Position numbers and translations under genes: made by a program. Source: Evernia prunastri (Eukaryota; Ascomycota; Lecanoromycetes; Lecanorales; Parmeliaceae). From it: a stretch of 64,000 bases of DNA. Of this stretch, positions 1-11,012 are shown piece after piece. Below the pieces are notes generated by a model. That model was not told the DNA's origin, did not search any database, and saw only the letters and a program-made list of their open reading frames with translations. The first letter of the stretch is position 1; each line of letters opens with the position of its first letter. The DNA lies in assembly GCA_003184365.1 (NCBI GenBank), contig NKYR01000025.1, positions 186,001 to 250,000 of the forward strand. Reading direction: 5' to 3'.

Positions 1-331
1 CCAGGATGGTATGGGATTCACAGGTAGCGTCTCGTGACATGGGATGTTCCTGGAATCAGTTCATGGGATGGTATGTTTACTGGAGGTCCCGATGGCGGAT
101 CAGATAAGATGGTCGTACTATACATTGCTGTAGCCATTCTAGCCGTCGTTCTAGTCCTCATCGTTACCGATGTGACTCTGTCTACGGCTATTTCTGCCTG
201 CCATATCTGCGTTGCGGGTATAGCGGTATCGCGACGCAGCTACATTGACTGATCTGGCTTGTGTAGAGCACTGGATCTGTCAGGGAAGACAAGTGTACGA
301 GAGATCCCACCACCTAACCAAAATCCCCGAG

Positions 332-3300
332 TCAGACCCCGCCAACCTGATTCGGACAAGCACCGTCGGGGCCCGGAGATGGGTGCACGGCGCCCCCGCA
401 GGCTGGGTTGCAGTTGCAGGTATTGGGCTCGCTGGCGCCATGTTGCAACGGCTGTCCCAGTCTAGGTCACGTCAGTGGTGCTTCTGGCTTTGGATATGTT
501 TCCCTTCTTCGAAGGAGTTTGGGGGTGGTGGGGGGGAGGTAACTTACATTTTGGTGCAACGTGGGACACAAGAGGTCGTGGTCGTGGTCGGTGGGGGTGC
601 GACGCAAGGGATATTCAGACTTGGCACAGCGGTGCAGATGTCCTAGGCAATGCTCACGCGTCAGCTCCTTTTTTTCTTTTGAGTCGGACCTGGGCCGATC
701 AAAAGACGTCCAGGCAGTCCGGCATTGGTTCGCACAGCTCACCAGGCACTTGGAAGCTCCAAACGCAAGGGACGCAAGCATAGAGGATCACTTACAGCTG
801 TGAGAGGAGTGGTGATTGGGAAAAACGCCTTCGTACCACTGGTGTTCGGTTCCGAAAGGGTCAATGTTGTCGTTCTTGCGGACAGGGTGCTGGGATAAGG
901 AGGGCCAAGGATCAAAACGCCGTTGTCGCATTCGAAGAACGGCGGTCCCCAATAAGGCGAACCAGGGCCAAATACCACCACCGAACATGCCACGCTAGTG
1001 GGGATGATAGCACCTGAGGATGTCGTCGTGAGCGAAGTACTTGCGACCTGGTTCGGACAGTCCGAATAAGATTCTTGGGCCTTGCGATGGTTCCAAGTTC
1101 CGTCCTTGCACTGACAAACGAAAGAATTGCTGTCTTCCTCGGAGAGAAACCAGAATTTTGTGCATTCGGCAGGCGTGGAGCTGGTGGCAGAGATGGAGGT
1201 AGCAGTCGATTGAGGATTGGCTGTTGTGGCTGCTGAGACTATCGTGGGTACTACTACATTCGGGTCCTGCGCAGTGGACGGACAAAAGGTGCTCGAAGAG
1301 CCCGCTGCAGCAACAGTCGTCTGGATCCCAGCAGTTATGGTACAGCATGTACAATAGACGTCACTGCCGAAACTATACGACAGGTCCATCAGTCTCAAAT
1401 CCAATGTTTCAGTCACGAGGAATTGCGGAGTATTTCACCTAGTCATTACGCAACTTGGGTTGGCTGTGGTACCATTGGATTGAATGGTAGCTGTCCCACT
1501 GCCGTAGGCTACGCCGAGTGCGGAGTACGCAGCCAGCCAAGAAGTCACGTTTGCAGCGAGCGTTGAGAAAAGCCCATCTAGAGACGCGTTGGCCACTGCA
1601 ACCGATGACCCCATTCCTACTCCTGGAATTCCAGCGGCATAACTTGGGATTGGGATGCTGGCCGTAATCAGACCGGAGAAAATGTCCACAAAGCTACCGC
1701 TGATCGCGCCACTGGAAGCACTTGAAGAGGCTGTTGCACTTGAAGAGGCTGTTGAGCGAACGGCAGAAGACAGACTGGATATTTCGAAAGTGGTTGACCG
1801 AGATCGAGACTGTAAGGAGTTGATCTCGCTGGGACCCTCATCTGACGAGTCTGGTGGGTTCGACCCGGCTTCTGGGTCATCCGGATCTGGGCTTGTCCAG
1901 TCAAAGCCGATCGGTATCTCGTCAGTCTTAGTATCACATATGAAATGCAGAAGAAAGCCTAGGAATTTGAGTATTGTCTTGCAGAGCTGAGGGATCTTCG
2001 GTGCGCCAAACAGAAAGTATGCAAATCCATTTGCACACAATCTTGGAACAATTTCCGTGGTCGTACTTCCGGCTGCCGTGGTCGTGACCATAGCGCCAGC
2101 GGTAGTACATGTCGTGCTCGTAACAGTCTCGACTGTCAAGCCAGGAGGTATGGTCGTAATAGTTGGCAGCTGCTCCGTCAGTAGCGCACTGAGAGCGGTT
2201 GTCACTACGGCGTCAGAATTCGCGAACATCAACACTCCTCCACCAATGAGACTTGTGGAGCTAGCAGTGGGTTTGCTCTCCACCGCAGATGCAGCGCTTG
2301 AAGTAAGGTTTCCAGTCTGAGAACCTGCGGTGAGGGTGTTTGACATTGCAGATAATCCGCTTGAAGTAGCGCTTCCACTGTGAGAGTCCATGATTGCATT
2401 TTTCGATGCCACAAGAAATCCGCCTGAGGTAGTATTTGCAGTTTGAGAGCCTATAGTGGGGGTGTTTGACATTGCAGATAATCCGCTTGAAGTAGCACTT
2501 CCACTGTGAGAGTCCATGGTTGCATTTTTCGATGCCACAAGAAATCTGAATGAGGTAGTATTTGCAGTTTGAGAGCCTATAGTGGGATTACTCAGCGCCA
2601 CAGATAATGCTCTTGATGGAGTATATCCACTTTGGGACCCTGCAGTGTTATTGGTGGCTGTTCGATATGACTGGGAGGTTGTTGATGGAGTGTTCAAAGA
2701 AGTTGTAGTCGATATGACTGACGAGACCGACTTGGACTGCCCGTTGACGCCTTGCTGTATAGCTGCAGCCAGACCAGTAACAAACGCAGCTTCGTTAGCC
2801 GAAGATGTTATGGTTGCAGAATTTCCCACTATCCCTTGTTGAATAGCAGCTTTCACCATGGAATCAAAAGCACCGTCGGCTGCAATCGAGGAAGAAGCAG
2901 ACTCCGCGAACGTCAGAGTATCCGTTATAGTACTACCATTCACGGCGGTTAGAATCGCAACGGTTTGAACTGCAGTCGATCCCTGCGCGTTCACAGCAGT
3001 TGCTCTTTTAGTGAAAACATCAGTCAGTAAAACAGCCGTGGAAATGCTCCCATTTTCTCGAGTGAACTCTTGGCCTATATTGACGATGGCTTTTCCATTT
3101 ATGTCAACACTCATGAAAGCCACAGTCGGTGGGGCTGCAATTATTGGTATAGCGGTTGTGGGAACGAGAGTCGTGGTCAAGGTAAGAGATTGTTCGAGGG
3201 CTAAAGGTATGCCTGTGATTGTGGATCCAGCCGCATTCGTGGCAGTAGTTATGGCTTCAGTATCTAGAAGAGCGGTCTCTGAAGCGCCTGTAGAGTCTGT

Positions 3301-3507
3301 CCCCACGGACGCCAGGTAGTATATGTCATTTCCTACTACATCGGTAGCTTTGACGATTTGTAGGGCAGACTGTGCAGTCACTGGGACTTCTAGCTGATCT
3401 TGGACTATTTCAGTAATTACTGCAGCACCGGGGAGGCCGGCAGTAGATGCTATCCAGTCGTTGAGGAGTAGAAAGGCAAGAACCAGGCGGTCATTCACCA
3501 TGACCAT
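332..3507 (-). CDS. Large secreted Ser/Thr-rich cell-surface protein with Cys-rich C-terminus, four exons
   Basis: Function not recognised. Exons read from splice signals: 3507-1439, 1372-796, 642-548 and 461-332, joining to 956 aa in one frame. The first acceptor could also be 9 nt further downstream. I start at the ATG at 3507 because residues 1-25 (MVMVNDRLVLAFLLLNDWIA...) form a signal peptide. The body is rich in Ser, Thr, Ala and Gly with several NxT sequons, as in fungal wall or adhesin-like proteins. It carries a 42-residue tandem repeat, with units beginning PTIGSQTANTTS, centred on 2325-2600. The last exons are different: Cys-rich, with a Thr run, and containing CNCNPACGGA. I saw no GPI hydrophobic tail or catalytic motif. 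The last exon ends at a TGA at 332-334, but a weak GTTGGC donor nearby allows another small exon, so the C-terminus is the least certain part. Confidence 0.6.
2335..2600 (-). repeat. 126-bp coding tandem repeat in the secreted protein gene
   Basis: The segment starting tgacattgcagataatccgc occurs at 2341 and again at 2467, exactly 126 bp apart, with almost no substitutions over a whole unit. A third, more diverged partial unit lies on either side. The period is 42 codons, so changes in copy number keep the frame. This is typical of fungal surface proteins whose length varies between strains. Confidence 0.85.
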
Positions 3508-4456
3508 GCTGGGCAGAATGATAACATAGATAGGGTGAAACAAGAAAGCTAGACAAGAATGAAGGATGATATCTACAGTACATATGTGAGATTGATAGGT
3601 ATAAGAACATAGGGTTCAAGGAGAATATAATACTATTTTCCGCTAGAAGGAATGGTACAAGGCTTGTAAGGCATCACGAGCGTTCGAGCGTGAGGCTCTC
3701 TAGAGCCACCGGAATTGAAAAATCAAGATTTGAGGACAGATGCCAACGTAAGTCAAATTAATTAAAGCGTTTTTTATCGAAACACCTGGATGCAAATGTA
3801 ATAGGTAATAGGTAAGCAAATGATTATGAAGCCGACGACCAGAAGGTGTTCTTTGTCTGGTTGTTCAAAACTTCGGATCGCTAAGATATACCGTACTTTT
3901 GACTTGTTACTCTACTATCAAGGCGTAGTAATCATGGTTATTGCCGTTTGGCTTTGTGGAGTGAATAATATAATGAAGGTAATGAGGATGAGAATAGAGA
4001 ATAGATTAATATTAATGTGTGGTTACCGTATAGCAGCAGCAAGCAATGAATCTGAAACCTGACTGCAGACATCACCCACCACCACCACGTCCACTACCCA
4101 CCGTCAAGTTTAAGTCTACGCTTTTTACTCTACCTGACACTCAAGCTATATGAAACTTGTTTAATATCTATTACTGAGTACTGACATTACTATATCTCTG
4201 AGGCAGACTAAATGCCCCTTCTTTCTCCATGCCTATCTGTTTCTCGTCTAGGTAACTTAATTTGTGCAAGATTTTCTTGCATGGCTTTGACACAACAATG
4301 TATGCCTGCTCGTCCACCCGCCTCTCTCTCTTGTCTCTTTCGCATTGAATTATAAGCGTCTATCAAAGATGAGAGACGATTGCTTTTCACATTGGCTACC
4401 ATAGAAAGAAAGGTCACTGATTTACTTCTTCAATTACCTCCTACCCAATCTCAACC
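3508..4456. other. Divergent intergenic region, 949 bp
   Basis: Lies between two divergently transcribed secreted-protein genes and must hold both promoters. It is AT-richer than its surroundings, with pyrimidine-rich stretches just before the ATG at 4457. I see no gene, RNA or clear repeat. Confidence 0.6.
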
Positions 4457-5879
4457 ATGTTTAGATGTTCTAGAGCAACAGCGTGGACCGCAGTCATATT
4501 CATCGCCTTCAACCTTGTCACACAACATTACGCCTTCGTTCTAAGTCCCAGCTGTCAGCGATATAAAAGCGATGTCGTCGGGGCTCTGATGGACGCCGTC
4601 CTCCATGCTGAAAGTGCCCGAGCCTCGTTCGGGCTGCAAGAGGGTTCCATGATTGACTGGTTTGGATTGGTGAATACTCTCTTCCCCGGAATTGGGAAGG
4701 ATGCCACCACAAGGGGCAAATCGCAGGGTAAGTGTAATACCCCGATTTGCTCTTGCCCGATATACGATATACGATCTTTCCCTCCACCACCTACTTACAC
4801 ACCCCCGACGTAGGAATCTTTTCGCTGGCCGCGGCTTTCCCGACGAAGGAGTACGCCACGATAGGCGATGCATCGCAGTACTATGATCTCATTCCACCAA
4901 GTCCAGACGACACACTAGTTATCAGCTGCAGCCCAGCGGACTTTGTGAGGAGGGTCTCCGTCACTGCTGGTGGTGTTGTATGGTTTAACGCTTTTATGAA
5001 CGTAGACTACGCCATAACGAATGCAAACGAAATATGCAGAGATGGCGTCAAAGCGATGCTTGGCCAGGCAGTCACCCGGACTGTCCCCACTACCATGTTT
5101 GTACTGCTCCTGTGTCCAGTGATTCTGACTCAGACAGATGGACAGCCGAAAATGTTCAGGAACCTAGAGGGATTCGACTTGGTAACAAACAATAGACCCG
5201 ACGTTTGGGATACTCTTTCGGACCCGGTACCCCTCACGCCCGAGAATACAATCAACATGATGGTTTGGGCTGGCCAACACATCGACCAACTACGAGACAG
5301 AGTCCTCAGTGTCATAGTTGGTCGCATATTATTGTTGGTGAGTGTAAACCAGATGTACGGTCTTACTGGTATCGAAGGTCAGACCAAGTCTCTTCTCAAC
5401 GTTTCACTTCGTCGTGATCCAAGAAACTGATTTCCCAATATAGTTACCAGCAACCCGCAAGCTAGAACTTTTAATGATGCCAAACGACTACCTTTGCAGC
5501 AAGCTATCCTTAACATCGATTCGCTCTCACTGTACATGACTGGTCAGTATAGGAGGCAGCCTCGTGGCTTAATTCTCAATGACATGCTAACGGGAGACGC
5601 AAAGGAGCGGGCCTCTACGTCAACGGCGTAAACCCGAAGAACGCGTACCTACTGGAGGGCGAAACGCCGGACGAAGACGAAGCCGATTACTTCAACAATT
5701 TCAGATGGGACACGTCAGGCTTTCTGCACATCATTCCCTACCCGGAGATCTGCGTGCCTCTGCCGGGCGCAGAAAACCTCTCCGCCGAAGGCATGCCCCC
5801 CGAATTCCAACAATGTCAAAGGCAGCTGCAGGCTCAGATGCAAGATCTCTCCGTGGATGACCCATCAGGCTCTTACTGA
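4457..5879 (+). CDS. Secreted protein, possible degenerate deuterolysin-like metallopeptidase
   Basis: Exons 4457-4727, 4814-5337, 5500-5542 and 5605-5879 join to 370 aa in one frame. The introns have GTAAGT, GTGAGT and GTCAGT donors, and the last has a CTAAC branch site. Residues 1-26 are a signal peptide (MFRCSRATAWTAVIFIAF...). The layout resembles fungal M35/Lys-specific metalloendopeptidase-type proteins: an early segment with a single Cys (SPSCQRYKSDVVGALMDA), a strand ending in LLLCPVI, a helix where HExxH would be expected, then NIDSLSLYMTGAGLY near where the third zinc ligand usually lies. The helix here reads SVIVGRILLL, so the His-Glu pair is absent. The family assignment is inference from pattern only. 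The gene itself is well supported by splice sites and signal peptide. It could equally be an unrelated secreted protein. Confidence 0.55.
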
Positions 5880-7194
5880 GACTTCGCGGGATATTTGGTT
5901 TGACTGCGAATCTACGAGTAGAATACAGTAGCGCTAGCTAAGTAGACCGATCAGAACCCACACTATGGAAAGGTTGCTTTTCCCCAAAGCTGGTTTCCTT
6001 GCTGGCACCCAAAGCCGTACTCCTGACAGCGCTAGTCCCAGTTGCAAAGCCAGTAAACAATTTTTTCTTGTGCGCACACTGCGTCTCAGAGCCTCGCCCT
6101 GTTTCTGTCCTCCTTGCGCGCCCTTTCTTCGGCGCCAGGGTGCCTGCAATGTAGATATCTGGTCCTTCGCATGGTCTCCAAAGGATTATATTCACAAGTA
6201 TCCAGGTTAGACAAAGCCAGACCCAAATTGACCGTCACGCAATCGCCGCTCACCTCGGATACCTTGAATCACATCCGTACTCGAAATCGACCGTCCCGTC
6301 GCCACAAGTGGTCTCCCAGACCCCCCGGGAGACGCCAGAGTCTCCCTCCTTTTTCGGCTCGGATTTAAGTGTGAAGACAGTCCCACAGTTTTGAAACGTA
6401 CGGGATCACTCTTTCAAAGGTTGACGATAGACCCGACCTTCATTGCTCGTTCATCGACAAAGCGTCTTGCGGTTACGACTGGGACCACTGTTCTGATTCC
6501 TTTGTCATCTCTGTAAACTTGTCACTCGATTTGACTCACAAGGTGACTTGAATCGGGTTGGACGTCCGCGGCGATACGAAGCTGAAGAACGCAGACCCTC
6601 TCGAATATCAGCTCCGCGGAGTCATGGTGTTCGATGATGAGGTTACCTACCCCTCTTAGCATTTCGCCTCCGAATGGAATTGTTCGGGAGTGGTGATTGA
6701 GAGACAGCGCGGGGGTCTTTTGAGTCTGATCAGAAGAGAGTCTTGACCCATGGTTTTGGTTTGCTGTGGAGGCAGTACGATTCGCTCTGTGCTCGTGCAA
6801 TTCTCCAAAACGTCTTATTGGCGAATATGGATGTCGCGATCCACCCACATTTTGGTACTTTGACAGAGAGATCTAGTCAAGAACAGTGATGGAATTAATT
6901 GGCAATTACCGTAATAGTCGACAAGCAGTGACCCTAGCCCTTGTCCATGATATCACACATTGGAGGTACTCGTAGAGGACACTTGGGTGGCGGAGACCTC
7001 CCTGTGAAAATCCTTTCTAGGTATAGGTCTGTAGGTAATTATCAATTATGAAAAGAGACTGACCTATCCTCCCTTCCACAATCAAGCCTGTGGGCCACAC
7101 CTGGTGTGAAATAGCAGTGGTATCATGAAAATCCCGTTCTCAACATTCGCCCGCTATCCCGAAACTTCCTTCCTCCCTCCTATGTATCCCTTTC
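5880..7194. other. Intergenic region, 1.3 kb
   Basis: Holds the 3' ends of two convergent genes. Several short open stretches on both strands (for example 6522-6848 minus) lack recognisable domains, good starts or splice partners, so I do not call them. No repeat or RNA gene was seen. Confidence 0.5.
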
Positions 7195-8427
7195 TCACAC
7201 GCCCACCCAGTCGTACCGCGGCAACTTCCAAGCCTCCTTGGATCCGCCCTGGAAAAGGGTATACAGCTTCGTCCAGCTGACAAACCACAAGAGCGAGTCT
7301 CGCACCCACAGGCCCCAAGCGGTCTGCGGGCTTGCAAACTGCAGAAACCAGGCTGGGATCTCGTTGATCGTCCGATGCAGCGGGCGGAAGACCTCCTCAT
7401 ATCTCTCCAAGGCCTGTGGGACGTCGGCGCTGCTCTGGATCTTGGACAGCTCACCCGCCAGGACGTAAGCGCTCTCGATGGCAAGGGACGTTCCGACGCC
7501 GGGGATCGCGAAGGCGGCATCTCCCAGTACGAGAGCGCGTCCGTTCGTCCATTTGGGAAGCTTCACCTGCGCGATCCGGGTCATGTAGAAGTCATCCGCT
7601 CGGTCCATCCCCTCCAATACCCGCTTGGCCTCCCAACCGGCGTTTTCCAGGTACTTGTGCAACACGCGCTTTGCGACGTCCGTCCCTTTGTCCATGGCGT
7701 CGTCGATGACTGGATCACGTTGTCCTGATGCGGGCATGGTGATGCACAGGTACGCTCCCATCGTGGAAGGATTCCGATGCGGGCGTAGCATGATACTGAG
7801 ACCTTTCGGGGCACTGTACCACTGCCACAGCTTTGGATCGGTCGGTTGACTCGGGATGCTGAAGAACGCCACGTACTGGCCCAGATTCTTGTAGCTGTCC
7901 TTAAGAATCTGCTCATCTAGAATCATCGGCCGCGTCTTCGAAGTGGAGCCGTCTGCAGCCACGACTAGATCAAAGATCTCCTTTGTTCCCCCTGCGAAGG
8001 TCACAATGATGTTTTTTTCTGTCTGTTCGAGGCCTTTGATCGAATCACCGTATGTGAAATGGACATTGCTCAAGTTCTCGGTGGTTTCCATGAAAAGTTG
8101 CGACAGATCTGCCCTCAAAATCTCGTATTCGGCAGTGAATGACTCACCGCCCTCGAATTGAGCAAAAGCCTTGCCCGAAGAATCCACAAAAGTGGTGCCT
8201 TCTTCTGTCGTATGTCGGGAGCGAAGAGGCTCTTCCAATTTCATGGCCTTGACGATTTCGATTGCTTGACCACGAATGTCGATCGCTTGGCCGGTGACGC
8301 GTGGAGTAGGCGATCGCTCGAGGACTGTGATGGATACATCAAGACGTGTTTTGGCAAGCCAGTATGCGAAACACGGCCCTGCAATGCCTGCCCCTGATAC
8401 GAGGACTTTTAATTTGGGTGCGGACAT
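7195..8427 (-). CDS. FAD-dependent monooxygenase (aromatic hydroxylase type)
   Basis: An intronless 410-aa gene of the class A flavoprotein monooxygenase family (PF01494). These use FAD and NAD(P)H to put one oxygen atom into an organic substrate. Visible motifs are the N-terminal Rossmann fingerprint VLVSGAGIAGPCFAYWLA (about residues 9-26), the central LVVAADGSTSKTR (DG motif, about 155-168) and the C-terminal ALVLGDAAFAIPGVGTSLA (GD motif, about 298-317), which binds the FAD ribityl chain. The length is normal for this group. A hydrophobic stretch near residues 375-390 (LLWFVSWTKLYTLF) is not clearly a membrane anchor. No polyketide, peptide synthetase or P450 gene lies nearby, so it does not look like part of a metabolite cluster. 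The substrate cannot be predicted. The tetX-like and kynurenine-3-monooxygenase-like subgroups are the nearest by motif. Confidence 0.9.
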   Translation of the reverse strand: MSAPKLKVLVSGAGIAGPCFAYWLAKTRLDVSITVLERSPTPRVTGQAIDIRGQAIEIVKAMKLEEPLRSRHTTEEGTTFVDSSGKAFAQFEGGESFTAEYEILRADLSQLFMETTENLSNVHFTYGDSIKGLEQTEKNIIVTFAGGTKEIFDLVVAADGSTSKTRPMILDEQILKDSYKNLGQYVAFFSIPSQPTDPKLWQWYSAPKGLSIMLRPHRNPSTMGAYLCITMPASGQRDPVIDDAMDKGTDVAKRVLHKYLENAGWEAKRVLEGMDRADDFYMTRIAQVKLPKWTNGRALVLGDAAFAIPGVGTSLAIESAYVLAGELSKIQSSADVPQALERYEEVFRPLHRTINEIPAWFLQFASPQTAWGLWVRDSLLWFVSWTKLYTLFQGGSKEAWKLPRYDWVGV

Positions 8428-9033
8428 TTTGGTATACTGAGTGGCGGATATGTGTGTAAAAAAGGAATAATTTTAGAGGAACAAGGAGAGGCCTTATATA
8501 CTCGAAAACAAAGCTCAGAAGCGTTCGTACCGTGCGGCGTAACAACCCTTCATTGGTCCTCGGACTATTTGCTGAAACGCAAGTCCGATCCCGTTCGGCC
8601 ATCGGATTCTTGGAGCATCCCAACTGCGTGTATGGACTAGGAAGTCTAGCGGATAGGAAGGACTGCTCAACCATCAATCCAGTAAGTCTGTTTGGTAGTA
8701 GATGCCTGGACTGCAGACTGAAAGAGTGAGTTAGCAGCATGCGGAGGTGTATATCCAGCAGAGGGGAGGAGAGCATTTAAGCGTTGGAAAGGCATTCAAA
8801 GGAGGCAGCAGGAAGCGGACACGCTTGCTCCCGAGCGCTAGGTAAGGTAGGTTTTATCGTGTTTCACACAGAAGATATCTGATCTGCAGCCTCCCTCGGT
8901 CCTGATAGACTAGAAATAATCCCCTCTACTTCTACCTCGAGACCAAGATCCATTCTGTACTCATTATCTTTTACTACCTGTGTAGAGTATGCTGTAGGAA
9001 GGAGTGAAAAGAGTAAAAAGAAAAGTCAAAGTG
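8428..9033. other. Intergenic region upstream of the monooxygenase
   Basis: Promoter side of the monooxygenase gene, followed by the downstream flank of tRNA-Tyr. No further gene or repeat is visible. Confidence 0.5.
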
Positions 9034-9041
9034 AAAAAAAA
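9034..9041 (-). terminator. RNA polymerase III terminator of tRNA-Tyr
   Basis: A run of eight T residues on the minus strand begins one nucleotide past the 3' end of the tRNA. This is the standard Pol III stop signal. Confidence 0.85.
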
Positions 9042-9042
9042 G

Positions 9043-9126
9043 TCCTTCGAGCCGGGATCGAACCAGCGACTTCGAGATGATTGATTACATTACAGTCTCA
9101 CACTCTTCCAACTGAGTTATCGAAGG
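9043..9126 (-). tRNA. tRNA-Tyr (GUA) with an intron of about 11 nt
   Basis: The minus strand folds as a full cloverleaf of 84 nt. The acceptor stem CCTTCGA/TCGAAGG pairs perfectly. The D arm is ACTC-AGTTGGAA-GAGT, the anticodon stem TGAGA/TCTCG, and the T arm GCTGG-TTCGATC-CCGGC, followed by discriminator A. The anticodon loop starts CTGTAA, giving GTA (Tyr). About 11 extra nucleotides follow the anticodon, where all eukaryotic tRNA-Tyr introns sit. A- and B-box promoters are internal (GGTTCGATCCC), and a T8 terminator follows. No CCA is encoded, as expected in eukaryotes. Confidence 0.93.
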
Positions 9127-9336
9127 TTCTCGAGGATAGTTATCTATTTGAAAATATATTATTTGATTGTTATTTGAAATATTCGCTGAGAGGAAGCCTG
9201 CACTGTAGACCGGCCCGCCTCGGCCCTTACATCATATCATGGGGCACCTCGGGCACCACATTCTGATTCCTTTTGCACGTACGATTCATCGTCATCCACA
9301 GTCCAAGCTTCGGATTCTCCTCTAATCACCACTGTC

Positions 9337-9354
9337 ATGGATCGGGCGGTATGA
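9337..9354 (+). promoter_or_regulatory. Five-codon upstream ORF overlapping the FEX start codon
   Basis: The ATG at 9337 opens a reading frame of five codons (M-D-R-A-V). Its TGA at 9352-9354 overlaps the main ATG at 9351 in the arrangement ATGA. The layout would couple termination to re-initiation if the transcript starts upstream of 9337. Whether it is translated is inference. Confidence 0.4.
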
Positions 9355-11012
9355 CAACAAGACACGAACATCGCGACCCACAAAATGATGGGAACACCAA
9401 CGGGTATGAAACACCAGAACATCGCAGGGCGCGGCTTTGGCTTGGGTATTCTCTGGACAACCTGCGCAGTAGCGAGGATTTAGAGAAGGATGAATCGCCA
9501 TCCCAGCCCAGGCGATCGAATAAAGAGCAGGAACCTATACCTCAAGCCCAAACCAGGAGATCGGGCATTGCGCGAAACAATCGCCAGGATGGTTCAAGAG
9601 AAGCCTACACGCTTCCCAACGACTATGAGAATCTTGATGAGATAACAGCGCCATCTCCGATTGAGAGCCCACTGCAAGAGCGCAAACAGGGATACATAGA
9701 GGACCGCAATGCCAGCACGTCATGGAATGATAATCTCAATGAGATAGCGGCGCCGTCGCCTGTTGAGAACCCTCAGAATGAGCGGGAACAAGGATACTTG
9801 GAAGACCGCGATGCCCATTCACCTTCAACAGACAAGATTGTTGGCAAGGACGACGCTCCTCCACGCCGCCAACGGGCTTCCAAGCTCGCAACCGAGATCT
9901 ATACGATATCGTATCTCGTCCTTTTCTCCATCATGGGTACATTGTCTCGACTTGGTCTTCAGGCATTGACTTTCTACCCTGGAGCTCCTGTTCAAACAGG
10001 CCTACTGTGGGCTAACGTTGGTGGTAGCTTGATCATGGGCTTCCTCTCCGAAGACCGCAAGCTCTTTCGCGAAGAATGGGGCAGTCCATCTTCACCAAAG
10101 CAAGCTAGAGGCTATGATCAAGAAAATGGCAAGCCGTTGCACCGGAGCCCTTCCGCAGGCCAGAAGCATGCTGCAGTCAAGAAGACTCTACCTCTCTACA
10201 TCGGCCTAGCTACTGGCTTCTGCGGATCCTTCACCTCGTTCTCCTCTTTCATGCGTGACTGCTTTTTCGCACTTTCGAACGCCTTGCAAGTTCCCATTGC
10301 ACACCCCTCAGCTGCTCCTATATCGGAGACTTTGAACGTTCATCGTAATCCGGGCTATAGCTTTATGGCAGCACTTTCGGTTCTGATCATTACGATTGGC
10401 TTAAGTTTGGGCGCGCTTCAGTTGGGCGCGCACCTTGCCCTCGGCCTCGAGCCATTCACCCCATCCATTCCATTTCTCTTTGCGCGCAAGATCGTTGACC
10501 GTTCCATTTTTCTGCTCGCCTGGGGCTGTTGGCTGGGCGCTATCTTCATGGCCATCTGGCCCCCCGATCGCCCTAGTGGGCCTGTGGGCAACGCGTCTTG
10601 GGCGCTGGAAACGTGGCGCAGTCAAGCTTTATTTGCCTTGGTCTTTGCACCACTGGGATGTCTCCTCCGCTTCTACGCATCCTTGCATCTGAACGGCAAG
10701 ATCAAGGCTTTCCCTCTTGGCACGTTCGCTGTCAACGTTTTTGGCACCATGATGGAAGCCATCTTCCTTGACCTTCAGCGCGTGCCAATCGGAGGTATGG
10801 TAGGCTGTCAAGTTCTACAAGGGATGTCTGACGGCTTCTGTGGATGCTTGACCACTGTCAGTACATGGGTGGCTGAACTGAAGGGACTGAGATTACGGCA
10901 TGCCTATTTCTACGGCTTCATGAGTGTGGGAGTAGCATTGGGCTTGATGGTGATAATTGTGGGAAGCCTACAGTGGACAGATGGGTTCAACAGTATCCTG
11001 TGTACGACCTGA
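9351..11012 (+). CDS. FEX1: Fluoride export protein, two-domain FEX/CrcB family
   Basis: A 553-aa membrane protein that expels fluoride from the cytosol across the plasma membrane. Eukaryotic FEX proteins carry two fused CrcB domains, and both are visible. Domain 1 runs about residues 180-380: SYLVLFSIMGTLSRLG, then WANVGGSLIMGFL, then GFCGSFTSFSSF. Domain 2 runs about 420-545: LFALVFAPLGCLLRFYAS, then GTFAVNVFGTMMEA, then GFCGCLTTVSTW. A linker helix joins them, as the antiparallel FEX topology needs. The first 175 residues are hydrophilic and acidic, and contain two copies of a segment of about 36 residues (EITAPSPIESP.. and EIAAPSPVENP..). The coding region has no intron. I chose the ATG at 9351; the frame stays open upstream but has no ATG there. 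A short upstream ORF overlaps this start. Confidence 0.93.
   Translation: MTTRHEHRDPQNDGNTNGYETPEHRRARLWLGYSLDNLRSSEDLEKDESPSQPRRSNKEQEPIPQAQTRRSGIARNNRQDGSREAYTLPNDYENLDEITAPSPIESPLQERKQGYIEDRNASTSWNDNLNEIAAPSPVENPQNEREQGYLEDRDAHSPSTDKIVGKDDAPPRRQRASKLATEIYTISYLVLFSIMGTLSRLGLQALTFYPGAPVQTGLLWANVGGSLIMGFLSEDRKLFREEWGSPSSPKQARGYDQENGKPLHRSPSAGQKHAAVKKTLPLYIGLATGFCGSFTSFSSFMRDCFFALSNALQVPIAHPSAAPISETLNVHRNPGYSFMAALSVLIITIGLSLGALQLGAHLALGLEPFTPSIPFLFARKIVDRSIFLLAWGCWLGAIFMAIWPPDRPSGPVGNASWALETWRSQALFALVFAPLGCLLRFYASLHLNGKIKAFPLGTFAVNVFGTMMEAIFLDLQRVPIGGMVGCQVLQGMSDGFCGCLTTVSTWVAELKGLRLRHAYFYGFMSVGVALGLMVIIVGSLQWTDGFNSILCTT

Noticed and set aside
34..252. Short plus-strand open frame with a hydrophobic stretch (VLYIAVAILAVVLVLIV)
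   Set aside because: It starts with GTG, lies just downstream of the secreted-protein gene on the opposite strand, and has no domain or splice partner.
6522..6848. 108-codon minus-strand frame
   Set aside because: No recognisable domain, no signal peptide and no splice partners; kept as intergenic.
7195..11012. Secondary-metabolite cluster around the FAD monooxygenase
   Set aside because: Its neighbours are a tRNA and a fluoride exporter; no backbone synthase, P450 or cluster regulator is close by.
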